Assembly: GCA_900316645.1 (NCBI GenBank)
Contig: ONDP01000005.1
Span: 1-64,000, forward strand
Origin: an uncultured Prevotellaceae bacterium
Lineage (GTDB): Bacteria; Bacteroidota; Bacteroidia; Bacteroidales; Bacteroidaceae
Direction of reading: 5' to 3'
DNA length: 64,000 nt
This document shows, one piece after another, positions 7,201 to 15,569 of the stretch; the first letter of the stretch is position 1; every line of letters begins with the position of its first letter. Under the pieces are notes generated by a model. It was not told where the DNA came from and did not search any database. It saw nothing but the letters and a program-made list of their open reading frames with translations. Position numbers and translations under genes: made by a program.

Positions 7201-8088
7201 ATGAAGAACTTCATCGTAAGAGCCATTACCGGCATCATATTCGTTGCAGCGGTTGTAGCCAGTTTCTTAAGACCAGAGGCTATGGTCCTGCTGTTTTCAA
7301 TAGTGACAGGACTCACCATCTGGGAATTTACCGGTTTGGTGAACGAACGTCCGGGAGTAACCGTCAACCGGTTTATTGCAACAGTGGCTGGCGTCTATTT
7401 CTTCTTTTCCATGACCTACTATTGCAGCGATCTGTATGGCGGAGTAGCCAAGTCGGTGGTGTTTATCCCCTATTTGGTGACCATCGTCTATCTGCTGGTG
7501 GCAGAGCTTTATCTGAAGCAGGCCGACCCCGTCAACGACTGGGCATACACCATGCTCTCGCAGATGTATATCGCCCTACCCTTCTCACTGCTTAACATAC
7601 TGGCATTTACTGCCTCGCCGGAAGGACTGGTGGTCTTCAACCCCATCCTGCCCCTGTCGGTATTCATTTTCCTATGGATGAACGATACGGGAGCCTATTG
7701 CGTGGGGTCGTTGATAGGCAGGCACAAGCTTTTCCCCCGCATCTCGCCGGGAAAATCGTGGGAGGGCAGCATTGGCGGTGCCATTGTGGTATTAGCCGTA
7801 GCCTATCTGATATTCCTCTTCGACAGCGGTCAACTGACGCATCTGGCTGATGCTGGGTTCCGCTCAAGCGGTATGCTGACCATGGAGCAATGGCTCGGTC
7901 TGGGATTGGTCATCGTTATCTTCGGCACCTGGGGCGATTTGGTAGAGAGTCTGCTGAAGCGTACCCTCGGAGTGAAGGACAGCGGCAACATCCTGCCCGG
8001 CCATGGCGGTATGCTCGACCGTTTCGACTCGTCGCTGCTCGCCATTCCTGCTGCCGTTGTCTATCTGTACACATTGTCATTATTTTAA
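7201..8088 (+). CDS. cdsA: Phosphatidate cytidylyltransferase
   Basis: A 295-aa integral membrane enzyme that makes CDP-diacylglycerol from phosphatidate and CTP, the entry step to phospholipids. It has about eight hydrophobic segments and the C-terminal signature GDLVESLLKRTLGVKDSGNILPGHGGMLDRFDS. ATG 7201 was chosen: it lies 4 nt after ftsH and begins with a normal membrane helix, whereas the open frame back to 6997 is a shadow of ftsH. It is co-transcribed with ftsH, linking membrane lipid supply with membrane proteolysis. Confidence 0.96.
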   Translation: MKNFIVRAITGIIFVAAVVASFLRPEAMVLLFSIVTGLTIWEFTGLVNERPGVTVNRFIATVAGVYFFFSMTYYCSDLYGGVAKSVVFIPYLVTIVYLLVAELYLKQADPVNDWAYTMLSQMYIALPFSLLNILAFTASPEGLVVFNPILPLSVFIFLWMNDTGAYCVGSLIGRHKLFPRISPGKSWEGSIGGAIVVLAVAYLIFLFDSGQLTHLADAGFRSSGMLTMEQWLGLGLVIVIFGTWGDLVESLLKRTLGVKDSGNILPGHGGMLDRFDSSLLAIPAAVVYLYTLSLF

Positions 8089-8101
8089 TTTTACAACCAC
8101 T

Positions 8102-9061
8102 ATGAAGAAAATCCTTGCCATCATTTTACCATTTTGCCTATTCACGTTGTTACCCTTACGCGCTGCCGACCCCGTAAAACAGTGGGGACAGTTGCAGGTA
8201 AAGGGTTCACAGTTATGCGATAAGAGGGGAAACCCCGTCATCCTAAGGGGTGTCAGTCTCGGTTGGCATAATCTATGGCCCCGTTTCTACAACAAGAAAG
8301 CGGTTGCGACGCTGAAAAACGACTGGAATGCCAGTGTGGTGCGTGCCGCAATGGGCATCATGATAGAAGACAACTATCTGGAGAACCCGCAGTTTGCCAT
8401 GCAGTGCATGACCAACGTCATCGAGGCAGCCATCAAGAACAATGTCTATGTCATCATCGACTGGCACTCGCACGTGATGAAGACTGCCGAGGCCAAGAAG
8501 TTCTTTGGCGAGATGGCCCGGAAGTATGGGCATCATCCACACGTCATCTACGAGATCTTCAACGAACCTGTGGAAGACACCTGGGCAGACCTGAAGAAAT
8601 ATGCTGCCGAGATTATCCGTGAGATTCGCAAGTACGACCCCGATAATATCATATTGGTAGGATGCCCCCACTGGGATCAGGACATTCATCTGGTGGCAGA
8701 AAGCCCGATAGAAGGGTTCAATAACATTATGTACACCGTCCACTTCTATGCAGCCACTCACGGCGATTATCTCCGTAACCGCATGGAAGAGGCCGTGAAT
8801 AAGGGCATTCCCGTATTCATTTCCGAGAGTGGAGCCACCGAAGCCTCGGGCGACGGCAAGATAGACCCTGAGAGCGAGGAGCAGTGGATTCAACTGTGTG
8901 AGCGACTGGGAGTCAGTTGGGTATGCTGGTCTATCAGCGACAAGAACGAGAGCTGTTCGATGCTGCTGCCCCGTGCTACAGCCACCGGTCCCTGGCCCGA
9001 TGATGTCGTCAAGGTTTACGGAAAACTTGTAAAAGGATTACTTAAGAAATACAACAGATAA
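8102..9061 (+). CDS. GH5 family endoglucanase (cellulase-like)
   Basis: A 319-aa secreted glycoside hydrolase of family 5 (subfamily-2-like). The signal peptide covers about residues 1-21 (MKKILAIILPFCLFTLLPLR). Catalytic residues are visible: acid/base Glu155 in IFNEP and nucleophile Glu242 in FISESG. The motifs VILRGVSLGWHNLW and VIIDWHSH also fit. It is predicted to cut beta-1,4-glucan or mannan chains. It starts 13 nt after cdsA with no visible promoter, so it seems to be carried in the ftsH-cdsA transcript, an odd place for a polysaccharide enzyme. No carbohydrate-binding module is attached. Confidence 0.93.
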   Translation: MKKILAIILPFCLFTLLPLRAADPVKQWGQLQVKGSQLCDKRGNPVILRGVSLGWHNLWPRFYNKKAVATLKNDWNASVVRAAMGIMIEDNYLENPQFAMQCMTNVIEAAIKNNVYVIIDWHSHVMKTAEAKKFFGEMARKYGHHPHVIYEIFNEPVEDTWADLKKYAAEIIREIRKYDPDNIILVGCPHWDQDIHLVAESPIEGFNNIMYTVHFYAATHGDYLRNRMEEAVNKGIPVFISESGATEASGDGKIDPESEEQWIQLCERLGVSWVCWSISDKNESCSMLLPRATATGPWPDDVVKVYGKLVKGLLKKYNR

Positions 9062-9062
9062 G

Positions 9063-9629
9063 ATGAAGAAGATATTATTATGTTGCGTCATTGTGCTGGC
9101 AGTAGTGGGAATGGCAAAGTCGGTTCCTGACAAGAAAGCGCACAAGAAGGCGATGATGGAGGCCGTGAAGGAATATGTTGACGAAGAGGCTGCCGAACGC
9201 GGACTGGGCAACGGTATTCTGTCGGACTTAGGTAAGGGCATTGTCAATAAGACCATCGAGGTTGCCCTGAATTCGAAGCTGGAGGTTGACAACTATCTCA
9301 TCTTCAACACCACTCACGTTCAATTAGGCGAGGAAACGAAGACGCTGTCGCTGGGCATTCTCGGCCACGTCTTTACTTTTGACAAGCAGATGCTGCGCGA
9401 CGCACTGGAAGCATCGGCAAAGGAAAAGGCTGAGAAGAAAAGTGAGCGGAAGGCTGCCAAAGAAGCCTCGAAGGAAGCCCGCAAACTGGAGAAGCAACTG
9501 AAGAAGGAGGAGCGCAAGCGCGAGAAAGAAGCCCGCAAAGAAGAAAAGCGGAAAAAGAAGGAGGAACGCGAGAAACAAAAGAACATGAAGAAAGGAGTGA
9601 AGAAACTCAAGAAGATGTTTGACAATTAG
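9063..9629 (+). CDS. Secreted Lys/Glu-rich protein of unknown function
   Basis: A 188-aa protein starting 1 nt after the GH5 stop. Residues 1-19 form a signal peptide (MKKILLCCVIVLAVVGMAKS). Residues about 20-115 form a compact domain (ILSDLGKGIVNKTIEVALNSKLEVDNYLIFNTTHV ... LSLGILGHVFTFDK) resembling DUF4359-type proteins, not firmly. Residues 120-188 are a highly charged Lys/Glu/Arg coiled coil with repeated KKEER/EKEARKEEK. The tail is basic enough to bind nucleic acid or anionic polymers. It is last in its operon; a strong terminator follows. Confidence 0.75.
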   Translation: MKKILLCCVIVLAVVGMAKSVPDKKAHKKAMMEAVKEYVDEEAAERGLGNGILSDLGKGIVNKTIEVALNSKLEVDNYLIFNTTHVQLGEETKTLSLGILGHVFTFDKQMLRDALEASAKEKAEKKSERKAAKEASKEARKLEKQLKKEERKREKEARKEEKRKKKEEREKQKNMKKGVKKLKKMFDN

Positions 9630-9639
9630 GAGAGACGAT

Positions 9640-9672
9640 AAAGGGGAAGCGAACGGCTTCCCCTTTATTCTT
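9640..9672. terminator. Bidirectional terminator
   Basis: An 11-bp stem (AAAGGGGAAGC, 9640-9650, with 9656-9666) and 5-nt loop, followed by ATTCTTTTTATTT. It separates the convergent lysine-rich gene and DUF5020 gene. Confidence 0.9.
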
Positions 9673-9685
9673 TTTATTTACCGAT

Positions 9686-10426
9686 TTAGAAGTTCCATTT
9701 AACGGCAAGCGTAGGATTGATGAAGAAAGTCTTGTCGTTATAGTAGTTTACAATAAAGTTGTTGCTGATTTCAATTTCGGTACCAACAGACAGGTGTTTG
9801 TTGAAGTTATACCACAACTGAGGCTCAGTCAGCAATACCAGCATACCGTGTCCCTGCTTTTCACCATAGTTGGCACCCTTCTCGCCACGCCACAAATCGA
9901 TGAATCCCGAGAAGGTCATCTTGCTGTCCAGGAAGTTCAAGCCCCACACACCCGTGAGCTGGAAGCTGGGGTATGAGTGCGTGCCGTCGTAACTCTTTAT
10001 GAACTGCTTGTAGAGAGCCTGTACTGACCAAGTCTTCGAGAAATCGGCATTATGACCATTGTAGGCCACGCCCAAAAGTCCGGCCTGCTGATAACTACCA
10101 CAACCATTAGGAACGTTAGCATGCCACAGACCACCGTTATACTCGACATGGGCAGCAAAAGACGATTCCTTGCCCAGCTTAAACTCGCGCGAAATCTCAG
10201 TGTAGATGCTACGTGTCACCTTACTAGTCAGGTCAAGGTCGAAGAAGTAGTACCACGAGCCCCAATTGTCAGCTTTGAAATGTTCTACGGTTAATGTCAC
10301 TTTCTGGCGGTCAGACTCCTCATTGCTATAGAGGTTACGACCAAAGTCATAGTGCAATTGGATGTTTTGTGCACTCATCGTCATACATGATGCGAGGAGT
10401 GCGAAAGCTAAAAACAGTTTTTTCAT
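9686..10426 (-). CDS. DUF5020 family outer-membrane protein (Tsx-like)
   Basis: A 246-aa protein with signal peptide MKKLFLAFALLASCMTMSAQ and many alternating aromatic strands (LHYDFGRNLY, WGSWYYFFDLDLT, QLWYNFNKHLSVGTEIEISNN, FFINPTLAVKWNF), ending in Phe as outer-membrane barrels do. It matches DUF5020, related to nucleoside-specific Tsx channels. It lies 23 nt downstream of an NCS2 purine permease, so the pair could form an outer-plus-inner membrane purine uptake route (inference). It is last gene of the surE-lpxB-permease-DUF5020 run. Confidence 0.85.
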   Translation of the reverse strand: MKKLFLAFALLASCMTMSAQNIQLHYDFGRNLYSNEESDRQKVTLTVEHFKADNWGSWYYFFDLDLTSKVTRSIYTEISREFKLGKESSFAAHVEYNGGLWHANVPNGCGSYQQAGLLGVAYNGHNADFSKTWSVQALYKQFIKSYDGTHSYPSFQLTGVWGLNFLDSKMTFSGFIDLWRGEKGANYGEKQGHGMLVLLTEPQLWYNFNKHLSVGTEIEISNNFIVNYYNDKTFFINPTLAVKWNF

Positions 10427-10449
10427 AAAATATAATTTAAATTCTTCAA

Positions 10450-11766
10450 TTAAATCAGCGGAGCCACATATTTCAACACGAAGAAAGCAGCAAGGATGTA
10501 CATCGTGGCAGTAATCTCACGATATCTTCCTGCGCAAACCTTCACAAAGACATAAGAAAGCAATCCGAGCACGATACCCTCCGAGATGCTGGCCGTGAAG
10601 GGCATCATCAGCATGGTCATGAAACAAGGCATGGACTCAGAGAAATCGATGAAATCGATATGGACAATCTGCCGCAACATCATCACACCAACCAGGAACA
10701 GGGCACTCGTAGTGGCTGCCGAAGGAATGATGAGGAAGATGGGCGAGAAGAAGAGAGCCAGGAAGAAAAGACCTGCTACGGTGAGGGCTGTGAGTCCTGT
10801 GCGTCCGCCTTCAACAATACCTGTTGTACTTTCAACGTAGGTAGTCACTGTAGATGTACCGCAAAGGGCACCAACCGTTGTACCGATAGCATCAGCCATC
10901 AGCGATTTGTTGAGGTTGGGAATCCTGCCAGTGGCATGATCCACCATACCGGCACCTGTAGAAGCACCAATCAATGTACCGATGGTGTCGAACAGGTCCA
11001 TGAACAACAGTGTAGCCACAACAATGTAATAATCAATGTCGAGCGAGATGAAACGCGTGAAATCCATTTTCAGGGCAATCGGCTCAATGGAGTGAGGCAA
11101 GCTCAGGATAGTAAAATGCTCAGGAATCTGAGTCACACCGAAGGGAATGCCCACCACGGTCATAATCAAAATGGTAAAGAACAGGGCGCCACGCACTTTC
11201 AAGGTGAGCAGGATAGCACCCAGCAGAATGCCACAAATAGCTACAACGGAAGTAGGGGTCCAAGGTCCGAGACCAGTTACCGTAGCCTCGTTGACCACCA
11301 CGATACCACCATTCTTCAGACCGATGAAGGCAATGAACAAACCAATACCCACAGAGATAGAGTAGCGGATGTTCAGAGGAATGGAATTGACAATCGCCTC
11401 ACGGACTTTCAGCAGGGTGAGCAGAATGAAGACAAGACCCTCAATCAACACCGCTGCCAAAGCCTCCTGCCATGTATAGCCCATCACGATCACCAACGTG
11501 TAGGCAAAGAAGGCATTCAGTCCCATACCAGAAGCCAGTGCAAATGGCATTTTGGCATAAAACGCCATCACGGCTGTAGCCACCACTGCAGCAATCACTG
11601 TGGCAGAAAACACAGCACCTTTCTCCATACCTGCGTCACCCAGGATAATCGGGTTGACAGCCAAGATATACGACATAGTGAGGAAGGTGGTCAGTCCTGC
11701 CATCATCTCCACTTTAACAGAATGTTTCTGGGCATCGAAGCCCAACAAAGATAAAAATGTTTTCAT
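10450..11766 (-). CDS. NCS2 family purine permease (guanine/hypoxanthine, AzgA-like)
   Basis: A 438-aa inner-membrane transporter with about 12-14 hydrophobic helices. AzgA-type motifs are visible: AGLTTFLTMSYILAVNP near the N-terminus, GMGLNAFFAYTLV, and GTSTVTTYVESTTGIVEGGRTGLTAL in the central substrate region. It imports hypoxanthine, guanine or adenine with protons. It starts 9 nt after lpxB, so it is probably co-transcribed. Neighbours: SurE (a nucleotidase that releases nucleosides) upstream and a Tsx-like porin downstream, both purine-related. Confidence 0.93.
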   Translation of the reverse strand: MKTFLSLLGFDAQKHSVKVEMMAGLTTFLTMSYILAVNPIILGDAGMEKGAVFSATVIAAVVATAVMAFYAKMPFALASGMGLNAFFAYTLVIVMGYTWQEALAAVLIEGLVFILLTLLKVREAIVNSIPLNIRYSISVGIGLFIAFIGLKNGGIVVVNEATVTGLGPWTPTSVVAICGILLGAILLTLKVRGALFFTILIMTVVGIPFGVTQIPEHFTILSLPHSIEPIALKMDFTRFISLDIDYYIVVATLLFMDLFDTIGTLIGASTGAGMVDHATGRIPNLNKSLMADAIGTTVGALCGTSTVTTYVESTTGIVEGGRTGLTALTVAGLFFLALFFSPIFLIIPSAATTSALFLVGVMMLRQIVHIDFIDFSESMPCFMTMLMMPFTASISEGIVLGLLSYVFVKVCAGRYREITATMYILAAFFVLKYVAPLI

Positions 11767-11775
11767 ACGTATGTA

Positions 11776-12909
11776 TTAAAATTTGTTGTGATTTAGTAAT
11801 TCACAGATGAGACTTGCTGCCACATCAGGAGCATGACTGTCGCCAAGACGGCGGTGCACCTCTTCGTAACCGTCCAGCATCCGTTGGCGGGCCTCGCCGC
11901 CGGGCAGGATGGACTGCAGGTGCTGACGGATATTCTCGACGCTGAAGGTGTCGGCCACCAGTTCCGGCACCACCTCCCTGTCGACTATCAGATTGACCAG
12001 TGAGATGTATTTCACCTTGATAAAATGTTTCTTCAGAAAGGCTATCACCTTGGGGATGGGTGTTTCGTAACATACCACCTGGGGCACACAGAACATCGCC
12101 GTCTCCAAAGTGGCTGTACCGCTGGTGACAAGGGCTGCCGTGGCTTGCGAGAGCAGAGGGTAGGTCTGGTCGGAAACCATACGGACACTGCTATTGCGCA
12201 AGAATTGCTCATAGTAGGTGGGGTCAATGCCCGGGGCACCAGCCAACACTATATCGTATTGCCCTGCCAGATGGCGCGTTGCCTCAATCATGGCAGGCAG
12301 ATTGTCCTTGATTTCCTGTCGTCGCGAACCGGCGAGAAGGGCAATGACAGGCAGTCCTTCCCCCTTTCGCTCCAAGGGAAGTGGTGGCTGCGCCAGGAAC
12401 GCACGCACTTCCTGCGCCGTCGGATTACCCACATAGTGGATGGGGTAATGGTGTTTCTTCTCAAAGAAATCAACCTCGAAGGGCAGGATGGAGAACATTT
12501 CGTCAACATCACGTTTGATATTCTTGATGCGATATTCTTTCCATGCCCATATCTTGGGGGATATGTAATAATAGACAGGTATCTTGGTATTGGCCTTGAC
12601 GAATTTGGCTATCTTCAGATTAAAGCCCGGATAATCTACCAAGATGACCACGTCGGGTTGCCAGTCGAGAATGTCCTGCTGACACATTTTCATATTGCGC
12701 ATGATAGTGGGAAGATGAAGCAAGACGGGAATAAAACCCATATAGGCCAGTTCCTTGTAATGCTTGACGCGCGTGCCTCCCACAGCGGTCATCATATCGC
12801 CTCCGAAGAATCGGAACTCAGCCTGAGCGTCCTCTTTCTTCAGTGACTGCATCAGATGAGATGCATGAAGGTCACCACTCGCCTCGCCTACTATCAGATA
12901 ATACTTCAT
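11776..12909 (-). CDS. lpxB: Lipid-A-disaccharide synthase
   Basis: A 377-aa GT19 enzyme that joins UDP-diacylglucosamine and lipid X to form lipid A disaccharide at the inner membrane. Motifs: MKYYLIVGEASGDLHASHLM at the N-terminus, FRFFGGDMMTAVGG, DYPGFNLKIAKFVK, YYISPKIWAWKEYRIKNI and VTSGTATLETAMF. ATG 12909 was preferred to 12918 because it forms a 4-nt ATGA overlap with the surE stop codon, typical of coupled genes. surE-lpxB adjacency is seen in other Bacteroidetes. Confidence 0.96.
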   Translation of the reverse strand: MKYYLIVGEASGDLHASHLMQSLKKEDAQAEFRFFGGDMMTAVGGTRVKHYKELAYMGFIPVLLHLPTIMRNMKMCQQDILDWQPDVVILVDYPGFNLKIAKFVKANTKIPVYYYISPKIWAWKEYRIKNIKRDVDEMFSILPFEVDFFEKKHHYPIHYVGNPTAQEVRAFLAQPPLPLERKGEGLPVIALLAGSRRQEIKDNLPAMIEATRHLAGQYDIVLAGAPGIDPTYYEQFLRNSSVRMVSDQTYPLLSQATAALVTSGTATLETAMFCVPQVVCYETPIPKVIAFLKKHFIKVKYISLVNLIVDREVVPELVADTFSVENIRQHLQSILPGGEARQRMLDGYEEVHRRLGDSHAPDVAASLICELLNHNKF

Positions 12910-13676
12910 AAATCCCAATCTCTCAGACTTTCCATTGCCTCATAAGCCGTCACGTCAATCTTCGTCGGAGTGACGGCAACATAGCCGTGATTGACTGCCC
13001 AATTGTCGGTGTCTTCTGCCTCGGGCTCGTCGTTTTTATACTTTCCCACCATCCACCAATAGTCGTAACCCCGGGGATGGCGCTGCTTGACAGCCTCGTC
13101 GTACCATGTGCCATACGCCATCCGGCATATCCTGACACCCTTGAAATTGTCGGTATCAGGGAAATTCACATTCAGGCAGACACCCTTCGGCAGCCCGTTG
13201 TCCAGCACCTTACGCACAATGCTGCGGACGTAGGGACGGAGCGGACTGAAATCGGCAAAATAGTCGTGGCTGCACAAGGAGAAGGCTACCGAGGGAATGT
13301 ATTTCATACAACCCTCAAGGGTAACGCCCATCGTACCGCTATAATGCGCATTGACCGAGGCATTGTCACCGTGGTTGATGCCCCCTATCACCATCTGCGG
13401 CCTGCGCTCCTTACACAACTCGTTGAGCGCCAGCTTGACACTGTCCACCGGTGTTCCGCTGCACGACCACACCTCCAATCCTTCCTCCTTCTTCTGAGGA
13501 ACCATTATCAGCGGATCGACAGCCGTAAAGGCACATGCCGACCCACTGCGCCCGCTGTCGGGTGCACAAACCAGTATGTCGGCCATGTCGCGAATCATGT
13601 CCACCAGACTGTTCAAGCCCTTTGCCTGATAGCCGTCGTCGTTAGAAATCAGTATGAAAGGTTTTTCGCTATTCAT
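12906..13676 (-). CDS. surE: 5'/3'-nucleotidase SurE
   Basis: A 256-aa phosphatase acting on nucleoside monophosphates and short polyphosphates. The metal-binding start FILISNDDGYQAKGLNSL and the motifs APDSGRSGSACAFT, CSGTPVDSVKLAL and GINHGDNASVNAHYSGTMGVTLEG are intact. ATG 13676 was chosen because it opens just before the family-typical N-terminus and lies 21 nt downstream of a minus-strand -7 box; codons upstream to 13700 precede the promoter. First gene of the operon with lpxB, NCS2 permease and DUF5020. Confidence 0.95.
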   Translation of the reverse strand: MNSEKPFILISNDDGYQAKGLNSLVDMIRDMADILVCAPDSGRSGSACAFTAVDPLIMVPQKKEEGLEVWSCSGTPVDSVKLALNELCKERRPQMVIGGINHGDNASVNAHYSGTMGVTLEGCMKYIPSVAFSLCSHDYFADFSPLRPYVRSIVRKVLDNGLPKGVCLNVNFPDTDNFKGVRICRMAYGTWYDEAVKQRHPRGYDYWWMVGKYKNDEPEAEDTDNWAVNHGYVAVTPTKIDVTAYEAMESLRDWDL

Positions 13677-13697
13677 CAAAAAAATGCTATTTGGGTG

Positions 13698-13705
13698 CAA
13701 AATTA
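13698..13705 (-). promoter_or_regulatory. -7 box for the surE operon
   Basis: TAATTTTG on the minus strand, placing the start of transcription near 13691 and giving a leader of about 15 nt. Confidence 0.65.
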
Positions 13706-13764
13706 ATAAAAAAGTGTGAGATAAGATAGTTTACAGCGCCGAAATTACTCTCGTTAGAGAAAAT

Positions 13765-13806
13765 CCAAATAAAATTTGGTTTTCTGCTCACTTATTCGTA
13801 ACTTTG
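13765..13806 (+). promoter_or_regulatory. parA promoter with overlapping palindrome
   Basis: TTTG (13775-13778) and TAACTTTG (13799-13806) are 20 nt apart. A perfect palindrome CCAAAT-AAA-ATTTGG (13765-13779) covers the -33 box, a good position for a repressor. Confidence 0.7.
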
Positions 13807-13839
13807 CAGCCTATTATATACGAAAGTGAAAGATAGATT

Positions 13840-14604
13840 ATGGGAAAGATAATTGCTTTAGCGAATCAAAAAGGCGGTGTAGGTAAGACAACTACTACCA
13901 TCAACCTGGCCGCTTCGCTTGCCACCCTGGAGAAGACGGTGCTGGTGGTCGATGCCGATCCACAGGCCAATGCCTCCAGCGGTCTTGGCGTAAATATTCA
14001 GGAGGTAGAATGTTCGCTCTACGAATGTATCATTGACAAGGCTGACATTCGTGATGCCATCTACACCACCGATGTCGAGGGACTTGACATCATTCCGAGC
14101 CACATCGACCTGGTGGGTGCAGAAATAGAGATGCTCAACCTGAATAACAGAGAGAAAATCATTGGTAACTTGCTGGCTCCTATCCGCAACGACTACGATT
14201 ACATCCTGATTGACTGTTCTCCGTCACTGGGACTGATTACCGTCAATGCCCTGACAGCAGCCAACTCAGTCATCATCCCGGTGCAGTGCGAGTATTTTGC
14301 CCTGGAAGGTATCAGCAAACTGCTCAACACCATCCGCATCATCAAGAGCAAACTGAATCCGAAACTGGAGATTGAAGGATTCCTGCTCACCATGTACGAC
14401 TCTCGTCTGCGCCTGGCTAATCAGATTTACGACGAGGTAAAGCGCCACTTCCAGGAGCTGGTGTTCAAGACCGTCATTCAGCGCAATGTCAAACTCTCCG
14501 AGAGTCCCAGTCACGGACTGCCTGTCATTCTCTATGACACCGACTCCACCGGTTCGAAGAACCATTTGGCACTTGCAAGGGAAATCATCAACAAAAACAG
14601 CTAA
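13840..14604 (+). CDS. parA: Chromosome partitioning ATPase ParA (Soj)
   Basis: A 254-aa Walker-type ATPase that patterns the nucleoid and moves ParB-parS complexes. The deviant Walker A KGGVGKTT is at residues 11-18, with switch motifs [14 protein letters not shown] (about 38-51) and [19 protein letters not shown] (about 119-137). It is short and lacks an N-terminal helix-turn-helix, i.e. the chromosomal Soj type. parB follows after 31 nt. The promoter has a palindrome over the -33 box. Confidence 0.96.
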   Translation: MGKIIALANQKGGVGKTTTTINLAASLATLEKTVLVVDADPQANASSGLGVNIQEVECSLYECIIDKADIRDAIYTTDVEGLDIIPSHIDLVGAEIEMLNLNNREKIIGNLLAPIRNDYDYILIDCSPSLGLITVNALTAANSVIIPVQCEYFALEGISKLLNTIRIIKSKLNPKLEIEGFLLTMYDSRLRLANQIYDEVKRHFQELVFKTVIQRNVKLSESPSHGLPVILYDTDSTGSKNHLALAREIINKNS

Positions 14605-14635
14605 TGGCACATCGCTTTAGCAAGAAGAAAAATTT

Positions 14636-15556
14636 ATGGCTGTAAGAAAGAAATACGACAGAAGCGTACTGGGACGCGGACTCGACGAAATCGGTGGAGG
14701 ACGCGGTCTTGATGCGCTGATAGATACCGGGGACGTTCAGACCAAAGGTAGTTCCAACCTCAACGAGATAGAGATAAGCCTGATAGAGCCTAATCCCAAC
14801 CAGCCCCGTCGCGAGTTCGACAAGGAGGCGCTGCAGGAATTGGCAAACAGCATCAGTGAGGTAGGCATCATCCAGCCTATCACATTGCGCCAGGTGGAAG
14901 GAGGCAAATACCAGATTATAGCTGGTGAGCGCCGTTGGCGTGCCTCGCAGATAGCCGGACTGACGCGTATTCCTGCCTACATCCGCACCGTCGAGGACGA
15001 GGGCGTGATGGAGATGGCACTGGTGGAGAATATCCAGCGTGAAGATCTGAACGCCATTGAGGTGGCACTGGCCTACCAGCATCTGGCAGAGACGACGGGA
15101 ATGACACAGGAGATGATTTCGAAGCGTGTGGGCAAGAGCCGCGCTGCCGTCACCAACTACCTGCGTCTGCTGAAGCTCCCTGCCCAGGTACAGATGGCAC
15201 TGAAGAACCACGAGATTGACATGGGACACGCCCGTGCCCTGCTGTCTATCGAAAGTCCCTCCACGCAGATCAAGCTCTTCAAGGAGATACAGAAGCAACA
15301 GTATTCTGTCCGTAAGGTAGAGGAACTGGTACAGGCCTTGAAGAGTGGCGATGACATCCAGACGTCGAAAGGTCGTGTGGCTGCCAAGTCACAGATGCCC
15401 GAGGAGTTTAACATCCTGAAGCAGCGTCTGGCCCATTTCTTCCAGACCAAGGTGCAAATGACCTGTTCGCCCAAGGGTAAAGGCAAAATCAGCATCGCCT
15501 TCAACAACGAAGAGGAATTGGAGCGTATCATGAGCGCTCTGGATAGTGTGAAATAA
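14636..15556 (+). CDS. parB: Chromosome partitioning protein ParB (Spo0J)
   Basis: A 306-aa CTP-dependent DNA clamp that loads at parS. The N-terminus holds the ParA-stimulating basic segment (RKKYDRSVLGRGLDEIGGGRGLDALI), then the ParB/sulfiredoxin fold with NPNQPRREFD and the CTP-binding GERRWRASQIAGL, the ENIQREDLNAIEVALAYQHL block and a helix-turn-helix (ISKRVGKSRAAVTNYLRLLKLP). A C-terminal dimer domain (about 250-306) is present. No obvious parS site was found nearby by eye. Confidence 0.96.
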   Translation: MAVRKKYDRSVLGRGLDEIGGGRGLDALIDTGDVQTKGSSNLNEIEISLIEPNPNQPRREFDKEALQELANSISEVGIIQPITLRQVEGGKYQIIAGERRWRASQIAGLTRIPAYIRTVEDEGVMEMALVENIQREDLNAIEVALAYQHLAETTGMTQEMISKRVGKSRAAVTNYLRLLKLPAQVQMALKNHEIDMGHARALLSIESPSTQIKLFKEIQKQQYSVRKVEELVQALKSGDDIQTSKGRVAAKSQMPEEFNILKQRLAHFFQTKVQMTCSPKGKGKISIAFNNEEELERIMSALDSVK

Positions 15557-15569
15557 CAAATAGAACGCT

